Origin: Candidatus Amarolinea dominans | GTDB taxonomy: Bacteria > Chloroflexota > Anaerolineae > SSC4 > Amarolineaceae | Assembly (NCBI GenBank): GCA_016719785.1 | Contig: JADJYJ010000032.1 | Location: 1 to 64,000, forward strand | DNA length: 64,000 nucleotides | Reading direction: 5' to 3' | The notes under the pieces: model-generated | Told to the model about the DNA's origin: nothing | Seen by the model: the letters and a program-made list of their open reading frames with translations, nothing else | Database searches by the model: none | Part shown: in pieces, positions 50,869 to 60,294 of the stretch | Position numbering within the stretch: position 1 is the first letter of the stretch | Layout: each line of letters begins with the position of its first letter | Made by a program: the position numbers and the translations under genes

Positions 50869-52254
50869 GTGGAAGAGGTCAATGTTGAAGTCCGGCCATC
50901 GTTGCTTCAGGTTCTGAGGAATCGTGGCTTTTCGCGTCTGTGGGCGGCGCAGGCCATCTCCCTGACGGCGCAGTCTATGGTCAATTTCGCCGTCATTGTG
51001 CTGACCGAACGGGTCACGCAGCGATCCTTGTTTACCAGTCTGGCTGTCCTGTCGTTCGTGATCCCGCCTGTGTTGGTGGGGGCGTTTGCCGGCGTGGTCG
51101 TGGACCGTTCCAACAAACCAGCCATGCTTTGGATTACCAATCTGCTGCGCATGCTGTTGCTGGTTTGCTTCTTCCTGTTCGACCGCGACTGGTCGCCCTC
51201 CATTCTGCTGATCGGCATCTTTTTGCTCACGGCGCTTTTCGCCGCGGTATCGCAGTTCTTCGGCCCGGCGGAAGCTGCCACCATCCCGCTCTTGGTGCCG
51301 CGCAACCAACTCCTGGCCGCCAACGCCCTCTTTGCCACCACTTATAACGCGTCGCTGGTGGGAGGAATGGCGATCTTGGGGCCAATTCTGGTGGCTTTCC
51401 TTGGTTTGCGGCGTTTGTGGCTGTTTGTGGCGGCGTTGTACGGATTGTGCGTCATCCTGGTGGCGCGCCTGCCCTCCGGGGACCGCAGTCACGAGAAGCC
51501 GCTGCTGGCGGTCCTGCGTGATTCAACCGACGGCCTGGGCGCAACGCTCCACCGGGAGTTTTGGGTGCCGGTGCGTGAGGGTTGGTCGTTCATGGCCGGC
51601 AATGCGCCCGTGCGCACGGCGACCATCAATCTGTCAGTGGCCTCGACCATCCTGCTGGTGGTCGCGACCTTGGGGCCAGGCTTCGTCAGCCGCATTCTGG
51701 GCCGCAACCCTGAGGATGTCAGTTTCTTGCTGCTGCCGGCCAGCCTGGGCATGCTGCTGGGCGTCGTGCTGGTGGGCCGGGTCGTGCGCCGGGTGGGCAC
51801 GGCGCGGCTGATTAGCCTGAGCATGGTGGGGGGTGCGCTTTCCCTGGCCGGTCTGGCCCTCTCGCCGTTCTGGGGCAGCGCGCTGGCGCAGCTTCTTTGG
51901 GGAATCAACGCGCCGGCTGACCTCCTGGGCAACACGATCCTGGGTGGGGCCATCGTCATGGCAGTTGGCCTGGGCCTGGTCAATTCCTTCATCACGGTGC
52001 CGGCCTACACGCAGTTGCAGGAGGAGACCGAAGATCACATGCGCGGGCGTGTCTTCGCTTCGCTCTTCATGATCACCGGTTCGCTCTCCATGCTGCCGGT
52101 GCTCTTTGCCGGTGCGCTGGCCGATTGGCTGGGTCTCGTCGCCGTGATGGTCGTCGTGGCGCTGATCATGGGGCTGGCCGGCCTGGCCACTCTGAGCCGT
52201 CGCTCACCGGCGCCTCAACCACGCGGCCAGACCGACGCGCCGCCTGGCAATTGA
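50869..52254 (+). CDS. Major facilitator superfamily transporter (MFS_3/DHA-type)
   Basis: The product has 461 residues and starts at GTG 50869. Twelve membrane helices are expected. N-terminal RNRGFSRLWAAQAISLTAQS is the usual opening of MFS efflux proteins. A cytoplasmic stretch in the middle (residues about 205-240) divides the halves, and EETEDHMRGRVFASLFM matches the QExVPxxxRGRVFS-like motif of MFS_3 exporters. The substrate is unknown. No strong ribosome site precedes the GTG, so the start is tentative. Confidence 0.8.
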   Translation: MEEVNVEVRPSLLQVLRNRGFSRLWAAQAISLTAQSMVNFAVIVLTERVTQRSLFTSLAVLSFVIPPVLVGAFAGVVVDRSNKPAMLWITNLLRMLLLVCFFLFDRDWSPSILLIGIFLLTALFAAVSQFFGPAEAATIPLLVPRNQLLAANALFATTYNASLVGGMAILGPILVAFLGLRRLWLFVAALYGLCVILVARLPSGDRSHEKPLLAVLRDSTDGLGATLHREFWVPVREGWSFMAGNAPVRTATINLSVASTILLVVATLGPGFVSRILGRNPEDVSFLLLPASLGMLLGVVLVGRVVRRVGTARLISLSMVGGALSLAGLALSPFWGSALAQLLWGINAPADLLGNTILGGAIVMAVGLGLVNSFITVPAYTQLQEETEDHMRGRVFASLFMITGSLSMLPVLFAGALADWLGLVAVMVVVALIMGLAGLATLSRRSPAPQPRGQTDAPPGN

Positions 52255-52408
52255 ACCGTGAGCCATCTGTCAGATATCTGTCGCAGATCTGTGGTGTACC
52301 CGGCTGCCATGGGTTCCATACTCAGCAAACTCCCGGCGGGAGGCTGTCACCGGCAATCCAGCGGTTTGTGGCACGGGGCAGCGCAAATCACAGATTTCGG
52401 AGGGTCAT

Positions 52409-52948
52409 ATGTTGTACGGGGAAAGGGTCCGTTTACGGGCCATCGAGCGCACGGATCTGCCGACGTTCGTGCGCTGGTTCAATGATCCAGAGGTGCGCCA
52501 GTATCTTCTGATGTTCGAACCGATGTCCATGGCCATGGAGGAACGTTGGTTCGAGAAGCGGCTCAGCAGCGAAGATGATTATCTCTTCGGCATCGAAGCG
52601 CACGTCGGGGATGAGTGGGTCCACATTGGCAACAACGGTTTGCATCGTGTTGAATGGAAGAACCGGTTTGCCAACTTTGGCATCGCGCTGGGCGAAAAGG
52701 CGTATTGGGGTCAGGGTTACGGCACCGACGCCACCCGCACCATCCTCCAGTTTGCGTTTGGCGAGCTGAACCTGCACCGCGTCGAGCTCGATGTGTATGA
52801 TTTCAACCCGCGCGGCATTCGCTGCTACGAAAAGGCCGGTTTCCGCCATGAAGGCGTCAGGCGCGAGGCGATCTTCCGCAACGGCCGGTACCACGACATC
52901 CTGACCATGGCGGCTCTTCAGCATGAGTTCAGCCTGCCAGGCGCCTGA
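52409..52948 (+). CDS. GNAT-family N-acetyltransferase
   Basis: The product has 179 residues; GGAGGG precedes the ATG. It opens with YGERVRLRAIERTDLPTFVRWFNDPEVRQYL, typical of RimJ/RimL-like GNATs. The acetyl-CoA loop reads YWGQGYGTDATRTILQFAF, and NPRGIRCYEKAGFRHEGVRREAIFRNGRYHDILTM closes the fold. It acetylates an amino group on a protein, amino acid or drug; the substrate is unknown. Confidence 0.85.
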   Translation: MLYGERVRLRAIERTDLPTFVRWFNDPEVRQYLLMFEPMSMAMEERWFEKRLSSEDDYLFGIEAHVGDEWVHIGNNGLHRVEWKNRFANFGIALGEKAYWGQGYGTDATRTILQFAFGELNLHRVELDVYDFNPRGIRCYEKAGFRHEGVRREAIFRNGRYHDILTMAALQHEFSLPGA

Positions 52949-53018
52949 GCCGGCTTCCGTGTCGCCTTGAACACCTGATCGGCCGGCCCAGGCGTCAGCG
53001 CCGTAACGGCAAAAGGGT

Positions 53019-53048
53019 TTGACTGATTGTACGTGCTTGAGGTATAGT
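53019..53048 (+). promoter_or_regulatory. Promoter of the site-2 protease gene
   Basis: TTGACT at 53019-53024, an 18-bp spacer and TATAGT at 53043-53048, pointing at rseP with a leader of roughly 140 nt. Confidence 0.6.
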
Positions 53049-53197
53049 AAGCCTGGTGAAGGCGTATTGTGCGTTCATCCTGACAGAAACGGCCCATGAG
53101 CCGAGATACAATGTGAGGAGCGCGACCCAGACGAAACCAAAGACCGCTGACGAACGTGAACCGGGCCGCATGATGGGTCGCATCGAGAGGAGTATGA

Positions 53198-54307
53198 ATG
53201 ATTGATTTGAGTTTTCTGAGCAACAAACTTGCCTGGCTGGCTGTGATTCCAGTCCTGGGCGTTCTTGTTTTCTGGCATGAGCTGGGCCACTTCTTGGCCG
53301 CGCTGTGGATGAAGGTCAAGGTCGAAGAGTTTGGCTTTGGCTACCCGCCCCGCATGGCGACGCTGTTCGAGCGCAAGGGCATCAAGTTTACACTGAACTG
53401 GCTGCCGTTGGGCGGCTTTGTGCGCATGGTCGGCGAAGAAACCGGGTTTGACACCGAGGGCAGCCTGACGTCGAAGAAGCCTTACCAACGCGCGATCGTC
53501 CTGCTGGCCGGCCCGTTGATGAACCTGATCCTGGCGCCAATTCTATACGCCGTGGTTTTCTCGTCCGGTGTACCGTACCCCCTGGGCAAGGTGGAAATCA
53601 CCACGATTATGCCAGGTTCGCCGGCCGAACAGGCTGGCATCCTGGCGGGCGACCAAATCGTCATGGTGGGCGATGTGCGTCCCACCACCACCGACGCGGT
53701 GCGCGAGACGATCGTGCAGTACCGCGGGCGCCTCATGCCGATTATCGTGCAGCGCGGGGATCAGACCTACAGTCTCTCCCTCACCCCGCGCACCGTGGAG
53801 GAAACACCGACCGACCAGGGAGCAGCGGGAGTCGGCATCCAGCGCGCGCTGGTCACAGCCAGCGGCTTCGGCCAGGCCGTGACGATGGGCATTCAGCGCA
53901 CCGGTGAAGTGGTCATCATGATGACTACCGGCCTGGGTGAACTGCTTCGTAACGTGATCGCACCGGCGCCAGATGCACCGCCCATGGGTGGCGTCGCCGG
54001 CCCGGTGGGCATTGCGCGCATCACCGGCGAGTTGGCGCGGCAGGGACTCCTGCCGTTGATCGAGCTGACCGCTTTTCTGAGCCTCAACTTCTTCATTATC
54101 AACCTGCTGCCCCTGCCCGCGCTGGACGGTGGACGCTTGGTCTTCGTGCTGCTGGAGGCCATTCGCCGCGGCAAACGCATTCCGCCAGAACGCGAAGCCC
54201 TGGTCCACCTGGTTGGCATGATGGGGTTACTGGCGCTCATGTTGGTCATCTCCTATTTTGATCTGGCGGCCTGGTGGAGCGGCGCGCCTCTGTTCCCAGC
54301 ACAGTAG
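53198..54307 (+). CDS. rseP: RIP metalloprotease RseP (site-2 protease)
   Basis: The product has 369 residues; AGGAG precedes the ATG. The first membrane helix carries the zinc motif HELGH, a PDZ domain lies in the middle (GSPAEQAGILAGDQIVMVGDV), and the third zinc ligand is in NLLPLPALDGGRL. The protein has one PDZ domain, shorter than the two-PDZ Escherichia coli form. It performs intramembrane cleavage of anti-sigma factors or signal-peptide remnants. Confidence 0.9.
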   Translation: MIDLSFLSNKLAWLAVIPVLGVLVFWHELGHFLAALWMKVKVEEFGFGYPPRMATLFERKGIKFTLNWLPLGGFVRMVGEETGFDTEGSLTSKKPYQRAIVLLAGPLMNLILAPILYAVVFSSGVPYPLGKVEITTIMPGSPAEQAGILAGDQIVMVGDVRPTTTDAVRETIVQYRGRLMPIIVQRGDQTYSLSLTPRTVEETPTDQGAAGVGIQRALVTASGFGQAVTMGIQRTGEVVIMMTTGLGELLRNVIAPAPDAPPMGGVAGPVGIARITGELARQGLLPLIELTAFLSLNFFIINLLPLPALDGGRLVFVLLEAIRRGKRIPPEREALVHLVGMMGLLALMLVISYFDLAAWWSGAPLFPAQ

Positions 54308-54466
54308 ACGATGCGCAAGATGGGTTTTGACGGCCTCCTGGCGCGGTACGCGGGTACTATTGTCTCTCCCGACCGCCATGCCTACAATATCACCGAAACA
54401 ATGAGTCGCTGTCGCTCTTTGTGCAACATCAAAAGAGCGAAGCTCAAAGGCTAAAGGAGGTTCGTC

Positions 54467-54874
54467 ATGTCTCGTCGTTCAATAGTTGCCTTCCTGGTGA
54501 CGGTGCTGATGGTTGCGGTGGTTGGCGTTGTTCCCGCTGGTGCGCATGTGTCGTGGTGCTCATCTGACCCCGTTGTCACTCTGCCTGACGGTAGCGTTGT
54601 CAATGTGGTGGTGGAGGCGCCGGTCGAGAACACCGGTTCAACCGTGAGCGTCAACCTGCTGGCCCCGCAAGGGTCAGTACTGACCGCGGTACTCGCAGGT
54701 GATCTCGATCTGGACGTGAATTTTCATGCCGTTCAACATGCTAACAGGATGTTCCTGGTTGTGGCGCCCCACGGTAATTTTCCGCTGCGGGTAACGGTGA
54801 CACGCGATGGCGCCACGGTGGCCTACGCCGAGGGCGAGTCCGGCCACGCGCTGACCATGTGGGTGAACTTCTAG
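54467..54874 (+). CDS. Small secreted protein, unknown function
   Basis: The product has 135 residues; AAAGGAGG gives a strong ribosome site. A signal peptide covers residues 5-26 (ending GAHA-type). The mature part is a compact beta-rich domain with PVVTLPDGSVVNVVVEAPVENTGSTVSVNLLAPQGS and HGNFPLRVTVTRDGATVAYAEGES. No known family was recognised. A hairpin follows at 54918-54946. Confidence 0.6.
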   Translation: MSRRSIVAFLVTVLMVAVVGVVPAGAHVSWCSSDPVVTLPDGSVVNVVVEAPVENTGSTVSVNLLAPQGSVLTAVLAGDLDLDVNFHAVQHANRMFLVVAPHGNFPLRVTVTRDGATVAYAEGESGHALTMWVNF

Positions 54875-54906
54875 GTCTCCAGTCTGGACACTCCCCAAAC
54901 CCCAAA

Positions 54907-54946
54907 TTGGGAATAAAAACCGGCGGTGCTATAATCACCGCCGGTT
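54907..54946 (+). terminator. Terminator hairpin overlapping the downstream promoter
   Basis: AACCGGCGGTG (54918-54928) pairs perfectly with CACCGCCGGTT (54936-54946), followed by CTTCTT. The 7-nt loop CTATAAT contains a perfect -10 element TATAAT (54930-54935). TTGGGA at 54907-54912 sits exactly 17 bp upstream as a -35. The hairpin therefore ends the 54467 gene while its loop hosts the promoter of the 54953 gene. Confidence 0.6.
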
Positions 54947-54952
54947 CTTCTT

Positions 54953-57145
54953 ATGCAAAAAATCACCAAGACACTCATATCACCGCTCGTGCCCATCCTT
55001 TGGCTGGTGTCAGGCACCGTGTGGTTTGCCTGGCATGGCTGGCAGGAAGTGCATAACCCCAGCCCACTGGCCACCCCAGGTTACTTCGACTGGTTGCGCT
55101 ACCTGGAGCGTCTGACGCCCACCTGGAGCCTGGCGTTGACCCTGGCGCTGCTGGTGTTCGTGGGCGGCGGCTGGCTCCTGTGGCAGCAAACCCGCTTTGA
55201 CCGCTGGCTGTTGGCAGCGGCCGGCATTGCCCTGCTGGCCCTGGCGGCATGCCGACCGGTCACCAATGGCTTCAGCTTGTTGATGGCGGTCGTCCTGGCT
55301 GCCATTACGGCCGCGGCCGGCCGCTGGGTCATGCGCCGCCTCGCCATCGCGCACGAGCAGACGGCAAACACGCTCTTCTTCGCATGGATCATCGGCTGCG
55401 GTCTACTGGTACTCAGCGCGTTGACGCTTGGCTCCCTGCATCTGCTGTCCACCTGGACACTGGGTCTGGCGTTGGCCCTGGCTGCGCTGGTAGCTCGCCA
55501 CGATCTGTGGTGGCTGGGACAAACCGCGCGCACCTGGCGCCCCTCGTTGCCCGCAGGCAGCAGCCAGCGCCTCATGCTGCTGGCGCTGGCGCCGTTCGCC
55601 GCGCTCGATCTGCTCGGCGCGCTGGCGCCGGTTGCTGCTTTCGACGCCACTTGGTACCATGTCTTCCTGCCCCGGCTCTATTTGCAGGTCGGCGGCCTTG
55701 ACTACTTCCCGGCACTCTATCGCAGCCTGTGGTTTAGCAATGTCGAGATGCTCAACCTTTGGGGTCTGGCCCTGGCCGGTGACCAACTGGTGCAGTTGAT
55801 CAGCTTGGGCCTCACGTTCTTATTGCTTCTGGGCGTGTTCGTGGCCGCACGTCAATGGTTTGGAACACAGATTGCACTCCTGGCCGTCCTGCTCCTCTTC
55901 ACCACCCCGGTCGTCGCCAGCTATGCGCCGTTGGCCTACGTAGACATTCCATTGGCTCTCTTTCACCTTGCAACTGCCCTGGCCTGGTTGCGCTGGATCC
56001 AAACCGACAAAGCCGGCTGGCTGCTTACGGCCGGCCTGGCTGCCGGCCTGGCTGCCGGCACCAAGCTTCTGGGCTGGCCCTACCTGGTGCTGTTTGTCGT
56101 GCTGACGCTGGGCCGTTTACTCTGGCGGCCACGCGCTGGTCGCTGGTCGCTACTCGCGGCCGCCATACTGGTAGCGGCGCTGCCGTCTGTGCCCTGGCTG
56201 TGGCGCGCCTGGGCCCTGGGTGGTGATCCAATCTTTCCGTTTGGGTTTAGTTGGTTTACAGAGGCAACCTGGAACCAATGCGCCGATCTCTTACACAAGG
56301 CACACTTTGCCTACGTCGGCGTCGGTAAGGTGCGCAGCCTGGCTGCGGTGGGCGTGATACTCTATTTGGTCGCGCTCTATGGCAGCGGCATCTGGTTGAG
56401 CTTGGTCTGGCCGATCACGTTGTTGCCGCTATTGCGGGCCGGATTTGGAGATAAACGGCGCGTCCTGATCCGGTTGATGATAGCTGGCATGCTGGTGACC
56501 CTCATGCAGGCTTTTCTCTTTCCCATGCCGCGCTTCTTTATCTTCGCGCAAGCGCTGGGCGCCATTGTCGTGGCAGCCTGCACCTGGTTTTACCTGACGC
56601 ACGGCCCGGCGTGGTCACGCAAGCTGATGACGGCGCTCTTGGCGATCGCTATGGCGCTGGGGCTGGCCCATGCGGCCTCCGCACGCCCTGACGCCACGCG
56701 TGCGGTGTTGGGGCTGGAAAGCGAGGTGGAAGCGCTCAGTCGGGGCTTGCCGGAATATGACGCGATGGCGTGGGCAAACCGTAACCTGCCAGCCGAGGCG
56801 CGGGTGCTCAACTGGTCCTTGCGCGGTTCTTTCCTGTCGCGTGACCAGGTGCCGGTTGACCCGGCCTTTCAGGGATTGCTCGATTTTTCCCAACTGACGG
56901 ACGCGCAGCGCTTTCTGACCCGTCTGCACGAACTAGGCATCACCCATCTGCTGGTGCTGCCCGATGGTCGCCAGTTCTTCTATCCCCAGGGCAGCGAGGT
57001 GGCCGCACATCTCGATGCGTTCCTGGCCGCGGTTGACTCCCATCTGACCCTGCTGTACACGCACAATGGCACGCGTGTCTATGCCATTGACACCGAGGGC
57101 CGCGTGCCGCCAATCCCCTTGCCTGGCATTGCACTTTGCCGCTAA
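54953..57145 (+). CDS. Multi-pass glycosyltransferase (GT39/ArnT-like)
   Basis: The product has 730 residues with about twelve membrane helices. An ArnT/PMT-like lumenal motif appears as DATWYHVFLPRLYLQVGGLDYFPALYRSLWFSNVEMLNL (Asp after the first helices). GTKLLGWPYLVLFVVLTLGRLLW and a C-terminal soluble domain (PAEARVLNWSLRGSFLSRDQVPVDP) follow. Such enzymes move sugars from polyprenyl phosphate to outer targets. No ribosome site is seen; the promoter -10 lies 18 bp before the ATG, so the mRNA is nearly leaderless. Confidence 0.75.
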   Translation: MQKITKTLISPLVPILWLVSGTVWFAWHGWQEVHNPSPLATPGYFDWLRYLERLTPTWSLALTLALLVFVGGGWLLWQQTRFDRWLLAAAGIALLALAACRPVTNGFSLLMAVVLAAITAAAGRWVMRRLAIAHEQTANTLFFAWIIGCGLLVLSALTLGSLHLLSTWTLGLALALAALVARHDLWWLGQTARTWRPSLPAGSSQRLMLLALAPFAALDLLGALAPVAAFDATWYHVFLPRLYLQVGGLDYFPALYRSLWFSNVEMLNLWGLALAGDQLVQLISLGLTFLLLLGVFVAARQWFGTQIALLAVLLLFTTPVVASYAPLAYVDIPLALFHLATALAWLRWIQTDKAGWLLTAGLAAGLAAGTKLLGWPYLVLFVVLTLGRLLWRPRAGRWSLLAAAILVAALPSVPWLWRAWALGGDPIFPFGFSWFTEATWNQCADLLHKAHFAYVGVGKVRSLAAVGVILYLVALYGSGIWLSLVWPITLLPLLRAGFGDKRRVLIRLMIAGMLVTLMQAFLFPMPRFFIFAQALGAIVVAACTWFYLTHGPAWSRKLMTALLAIAMALGLAHAASARPDATRAVLGLESEVEALSRGLPEYDAMAWANRNLPAEARVLNWSLRGSFLSRDQVPVDPAFQGLLDFSQLTDAQRFLTRLHELGITHLLVLPDGRQFFYPQGSEVAAHLDAFLAAVDSHLTLLYTHNGTRVYAIDTEGRVPPIPLPGIALCR

Positions 57146-57174
57146 CGCGAGAATCTACTGGGCCGGCCGACTTC

Positions 57175-58458
57175 TCACGGCAGGGCGTGGCGCGTATCAA
57201 TGACCAGCGCGGCGCGCCGGGTCACATCAGCCCAATCGTACATGGAATGATCGGTGGCAATCACCACGCAATCGGCTGTCTCCAGCGCCAACGCCAGGTC
57301 GGTCACCGATGTCAGGGCATGGCCGTTATGTCGAAACGAGGGGACATGGGGATCGTGGTAGCTCACGGCCGCGCCCTTCAGGCTCAGCAGTTCGACGATG
57401 TCCAGCGCCGGTGACTCGCGCACATCGTCAATGTCCTTCTTGTACGCCACGCCCAACACCAAGACCTTGCTGCCACGCACAGGCTTGCCCACATCATTCA
57501 GGGCATCCTGCACCTTGTTGACCCAATAGCGCGGCATTTCGCTGTTGATCTCGCCGGCCAATTGAATGAAGCGCGCATTGTAGTTGAGAGTCTTCAATTT
57601 CCATGACAAATAGTGCGGGTCAAGCGGGATACAGTGCCCGCCAACGCCCGGGCCAGGCGTGAATTTCATAAAGCCATAGGGCTTGGTGTTGGCGGCATCA
57701 ATCACCTCCCACACATCAATGCCCAGCTTGTCGCACATGATGGCCGTTTCGTTGACCAGGGCGATGTTGACCGCGCGGAAGGTGTTTTCCAGTAGTTTGA
57801 CCATCTCCGCGGTCTGTGTCGAAGAGACCGGCACAATCGTCTGGATGGCCTGGCGATACATCGCCACAGCCACTTCCAGGCAGCCAGCGGTCAGGCCGCC
57901 CACCACCTTGGGTGTGTTCTCGACCGTGTAGTCCTTGCGTCCGGGGTCAATGCGTTCTGGCGAAAAGGCGAGGAAGAAATCGGCGCCCGCACGCAGTCCG
58001 CCGGCCTCCAGCATAGGGCGCAGCAGTTCTTCGGTCGTACCCGGATAGGTGGTTGACTCCAGTGATACCAACATACCGGGATGAACATAGCGGGCCACCG
58101 ATTCACCGGCCGCGATCAGGTAGCGCACATCCGGGTCGCGCGTCTTGCTCAGCGGCGTCGGCACGCAGATAATGGCCGCGTCGCAGGTGGACAGCGCACT
58201 GAAATCGGTTGTGGCTGACAGGGCGCCGCGTGCAACCGCCGCGGCCAGGCGGGTCGTAGCCACATCTTCCACATAGGACTCGCCGCCATTGATGGCCTTG
58301 ACCTTGTTCTGGTCAACGTCAATGCCGATCACGGTGAAACCGGCCTCAACAAAGGCGACGGCCAACGGCAAACCGACATAGCCGAGGCCGATGATCGCAA
58401 TGCTGGCGGATCGTGCATTGAATTTGGTCAGCAGGTGGGATTTGATCTCTGACATCAT
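57175..58458 (-). CDS. UDP-sugar 6-dehydrogenase (UDP-GlcNAc/ManNAc or glucose type)
   Basis: The product has 427 residues. An NAD-binding GLGYVGLPLAVAFVEAG, catalytic Lys/Asp region GFMKFTPGPGVGGHCIPLDPHYLSWK with the active Cys in GGHCIP, and the C-terminal VLVLGVAYKKDIDDVRESP are the hallmarks of nucleotide-sugar dehydrogenases of the WbpA/UDP-N-acetyl type. The ATG overlaps the epimerase stop (ATGATG), so the genes are coupled. The product is a uronic acid nucleotide for polysaccharide synthesis. Confidence 0.88.
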   Translation of the reverse strand: MMSEIKSHLLTKFNARSASIAIIGLGYVGLPLAVAFVEAGFTVIGIDVDQNKVKAINGGESYVEDVATTRLAAAVARGALSATTDFSALSTCDAAIICVPTPLSKTRDPDVRYLIAAGESVARYVHPGMLVSLESTTYPGTTEELLRPMLEAGGLRAGADFFLAFSPERIDPGRKDYTVENTPKVVGGLTAGCLEVAVAMYRQAIQTIVPVSSTQTAEMVKLLENTFRAVNIALVNETAIMCDKLGIDVWEVIDAANTKPYGFMKFTPGPGVGGHCIPLDPHYLSWKLKTLNYNARFIQLAGEINSEMPRYWVNKVQDALNDVGKPVRGSKVLVLGVAYKKDIDDVRESPALDIVELLSLKGAAVSYHDPHVPSFRHNGHALTSVTDLALALETADCVVIATDHSMYDWADVTRRAALVIDTRHALP

Positions 58459-59465
58459 GCCCTTACTCTTTCGGAAATAGGCGCCTGGCGTCCCAGTGTG
58501 TCAGCCACGCGCCGGATCGTTTCAGGCAGAGGGATAGCGGGCGCCCAACCAGTCAGGGCGCGCAATTTACTCGTGTCGGGCACGCGGCGGCGCATGTCTT
58601 CAAAACCAGGGGCGTAGGCATCCGCGTAGGCGACAAATTGGATGCGCGGATCAGCGTCGGCGGGTGGAGCCTGCGGGAAAAGAACCTGCAGAATGAGGCG
58701 AGCCAGGTCGAGGATCGAAATCTCCTCGCTGCCGCCAATGTTGAAGACCTCCCCCGCGGTGTCAGGCCGGGCGGCCAGGGCCAGGGCGGCGCGCACCACG
58801 TCAGCCACATCGCAGAAGCAGCGGCTCTGTTGGCCGTCGCCATAGACAGTCAAAGGCTGCCCCGCCAGCGCCTGTGCGACCAGGCGCGGGATGACCATAC
58901 CGTAGCGGCCAGTTTGCCGGGGGCCGATCGTGTTGAAAAAGCGCATGATCGTGACTGGCAACCCTTGCTCCTGGTAATAGGCCAGCCCCAGGAATTCATC
59001 CACCATCTTGCTGGCGGCATAGGCCCAGCGGCTCTTGTTGGTAGGGCCGAGGAGGACATCGTCGGCTTCGTTGAAGGGCACGCGGCTGCCTTTGCCATAC
59101 ACCTCCGAGGTCGAGGCGATCAACACGCGGGCACGATAGCGCGCGGCCGTGCGCAGAACCGCCTCGGTGCCCATGACATTGGTTTCGATGGTATGCACGG
59201 GCTGGCGCACAATCAGTTCCACGCCCACGGCCGCAGCCAGGTGAAAGACCAGGTCGCACTCGCTGGTCAGCCGATCGAGCACGATGTCGTTGGTGATCGA
59301 GTCAATGGCGAAATGGAAGGCCGGATGGCCGACAAGATGAGCGATATTCTCGAATCGGCCGGTTGACAGGTTATCCATGATCGTGACGCGATGGTCGGCA
59401 GCCAGCAGCGCCTCGGCCAGGTGACTGCCAATAAAACCGGCGCCACCGGTAATCAATACACGCAC
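58455..59465 (-). CDS. NAD-dependent nucleotide-sugar epimerase/dehydratase
   Basis: The product has 336 residues from GTG 59465. The cofactor loop ITGGAGFIGSHLAEAL, Thr/Ser in IASTSEVYG and catalytic Tyr/Lys in YAASK are all clear. This is the extended-SDR family of UDP-glucose 4-epimerases and UDP-glucuronate decarboxylases. With the coupled dehydrogenase it likely makes an activated uronic acid, its epimer or a pentose. Confidence 0.88.
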   Translation of the reverse strand: MRVLITGGAGFIGSHLAEALLAADHRVTIMDNLSTGRFENIAHLVGHPAFHFAIDSITNDIVLDRLTSECDLVFHLAAAVGVELIVRQPVHTIETNVMGTEAVLRTAARYRARVLIASTSEVYGKGSRVPFNEADDVLLGPTNKSRWAYAASKMVDEFLGLAYYQEQGLPVTIMRFFNTIGPRQTGRYGMVIPRLVAQALAGQPLTVYGDGQQSRCFCDVADVVRAALALAARPDTAGEVFNIGGSEEISILDLARLILQVLFPQAPPADADPRIQFVAYADAYAPGFEDMRRRVPDTSKLRALTGWAPAIPLPETIRRVADTLGRQAPISERVRA

Positions 59466-59525
59466 ACAGCACCTCGTTTGTTGCAGAAGCCTGGGTTACG
59501 GTGCAGCACAGCCGACAGGTTGCGA

Positions 59526-60158
59526 CTAGCCCTGACCAGCCCGGCTCAGCTCTTCATCATGATAGTGAATCTGGCGCCCTTTGCCACGCGTGCCTCGGCG
59601 CAGGCGTGTCTCTTCATGTTCGCGCGCGATCTCGATCAGATCGAGCGGGTCAATGTCATCGGGCGCCGCCAACTCCAACTCCTGCACCGGCACCTCAGCC
59701 GGCCGCGCCCAGCCCAAGAAGTTCAGCAGAATGTGAACCCGTTTCGCAGGCGTGGTGGGGCCTTCGAAGATGCCCATGAGACCTTGCAGCGCGCCCGAAC
59801 GGATACGCACGCGATCACCCGGCTGGAAGGGATGCGTGGGCAACCCGCCCTCGGCCCAGATGAGGTCCACCCGCTCACGGATGGCCTCGATCACCTCGTC
59901 CCCCACGATAGCTGGACGCCGTTCCACGGTGACAATGCCGCGAATCCCTGGCGTCCAGGCAATGGTGCGGTAGCCGGTGACGTCAAAATCAATACGGGCA
60001 AACAAATAGCTCGGAAAATAGGGCTGAGTGGTGCGCCCCGGGCGAGGGTGCAGCGACTTGAGGGTCGGCAGATAGGTCTCGACAGGGTGTCGGGCGAGAA
60101 TCTCGGCAACCAGGTATTCAGCGTTCGGCTTGACATGCAGCGCGTACCAGTTTAACAA
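59526..60158 (-). CDS. NusG paralogue (RfaH/LoaP/UpxY-like antiterminator)
   Basis: The product has 210 residues. The TTG at 60158 (AGGTGAG 8 bp upstream) is preferred because the NGN domain begins there: NWYALHVKPNAEYLVAEIL, TYLPTLKSL, FPSYLFARIDFD, WTPGIRGIV. A KOW segment follows (PFQPGDRVRIRSGALQGLMGIFEG). A charged C-terminal tail of about 40 residues is an extension. It heads a sugar-nucleotide operon, the usual location of specialised NusG paralogues that help RNA polymerase through long polysaccharide operons. A leader hairpin precedes it. Confidence 0.8.
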   Translation of the reverse strand: MLNWYALHVKPNAEYLVAEILARHPVETYLPTLKSLHPRPGRTTQPYFPSYLFARIDFDVTGYRTIAWTPGIRGIVTVERRPAIVGDEVIEAIRERVDLIWAEGGLPTHPFQPGDRVRIRSGALQGLMGIFEGPTTPAKRVHILLNFLGWARPAEVPVQELELAAPDDIDPLDLIEIAREHEETRLRRGTRGKGRQIHYHDEELSRAGQG

Positions 60159-60211
60159 AGGAACGCCCTCACCTAAGATGTGCAATCAAATTGCAGCATT
60201 AGTTTAACACA

Positions 60212-60247
60212 AACGGCCCTGCTTTCAAAAATGAACGTAGGGCCGTT
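60212..60247. promoter_or_regulatory. Hairpin upstream of the NusG-paralogue operon
   Basis: AACGGCCCT (60212-60220) pairs perfectly with AGGGCCGTT (60239-60247) around an 18-nt A/T-rich loop. It lies 54 bp upstream of the TTG start and would be in the 5' leader. It has no U-tract in either direction, so it is more likely a pause or recognition element than a simple terminator. Confidence 0.45.
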
Positions 60248-60294
60248 GCTCATTTGGCGCTTTGTTGACCATTCGCTAGAATCAGCGCAGCGGG

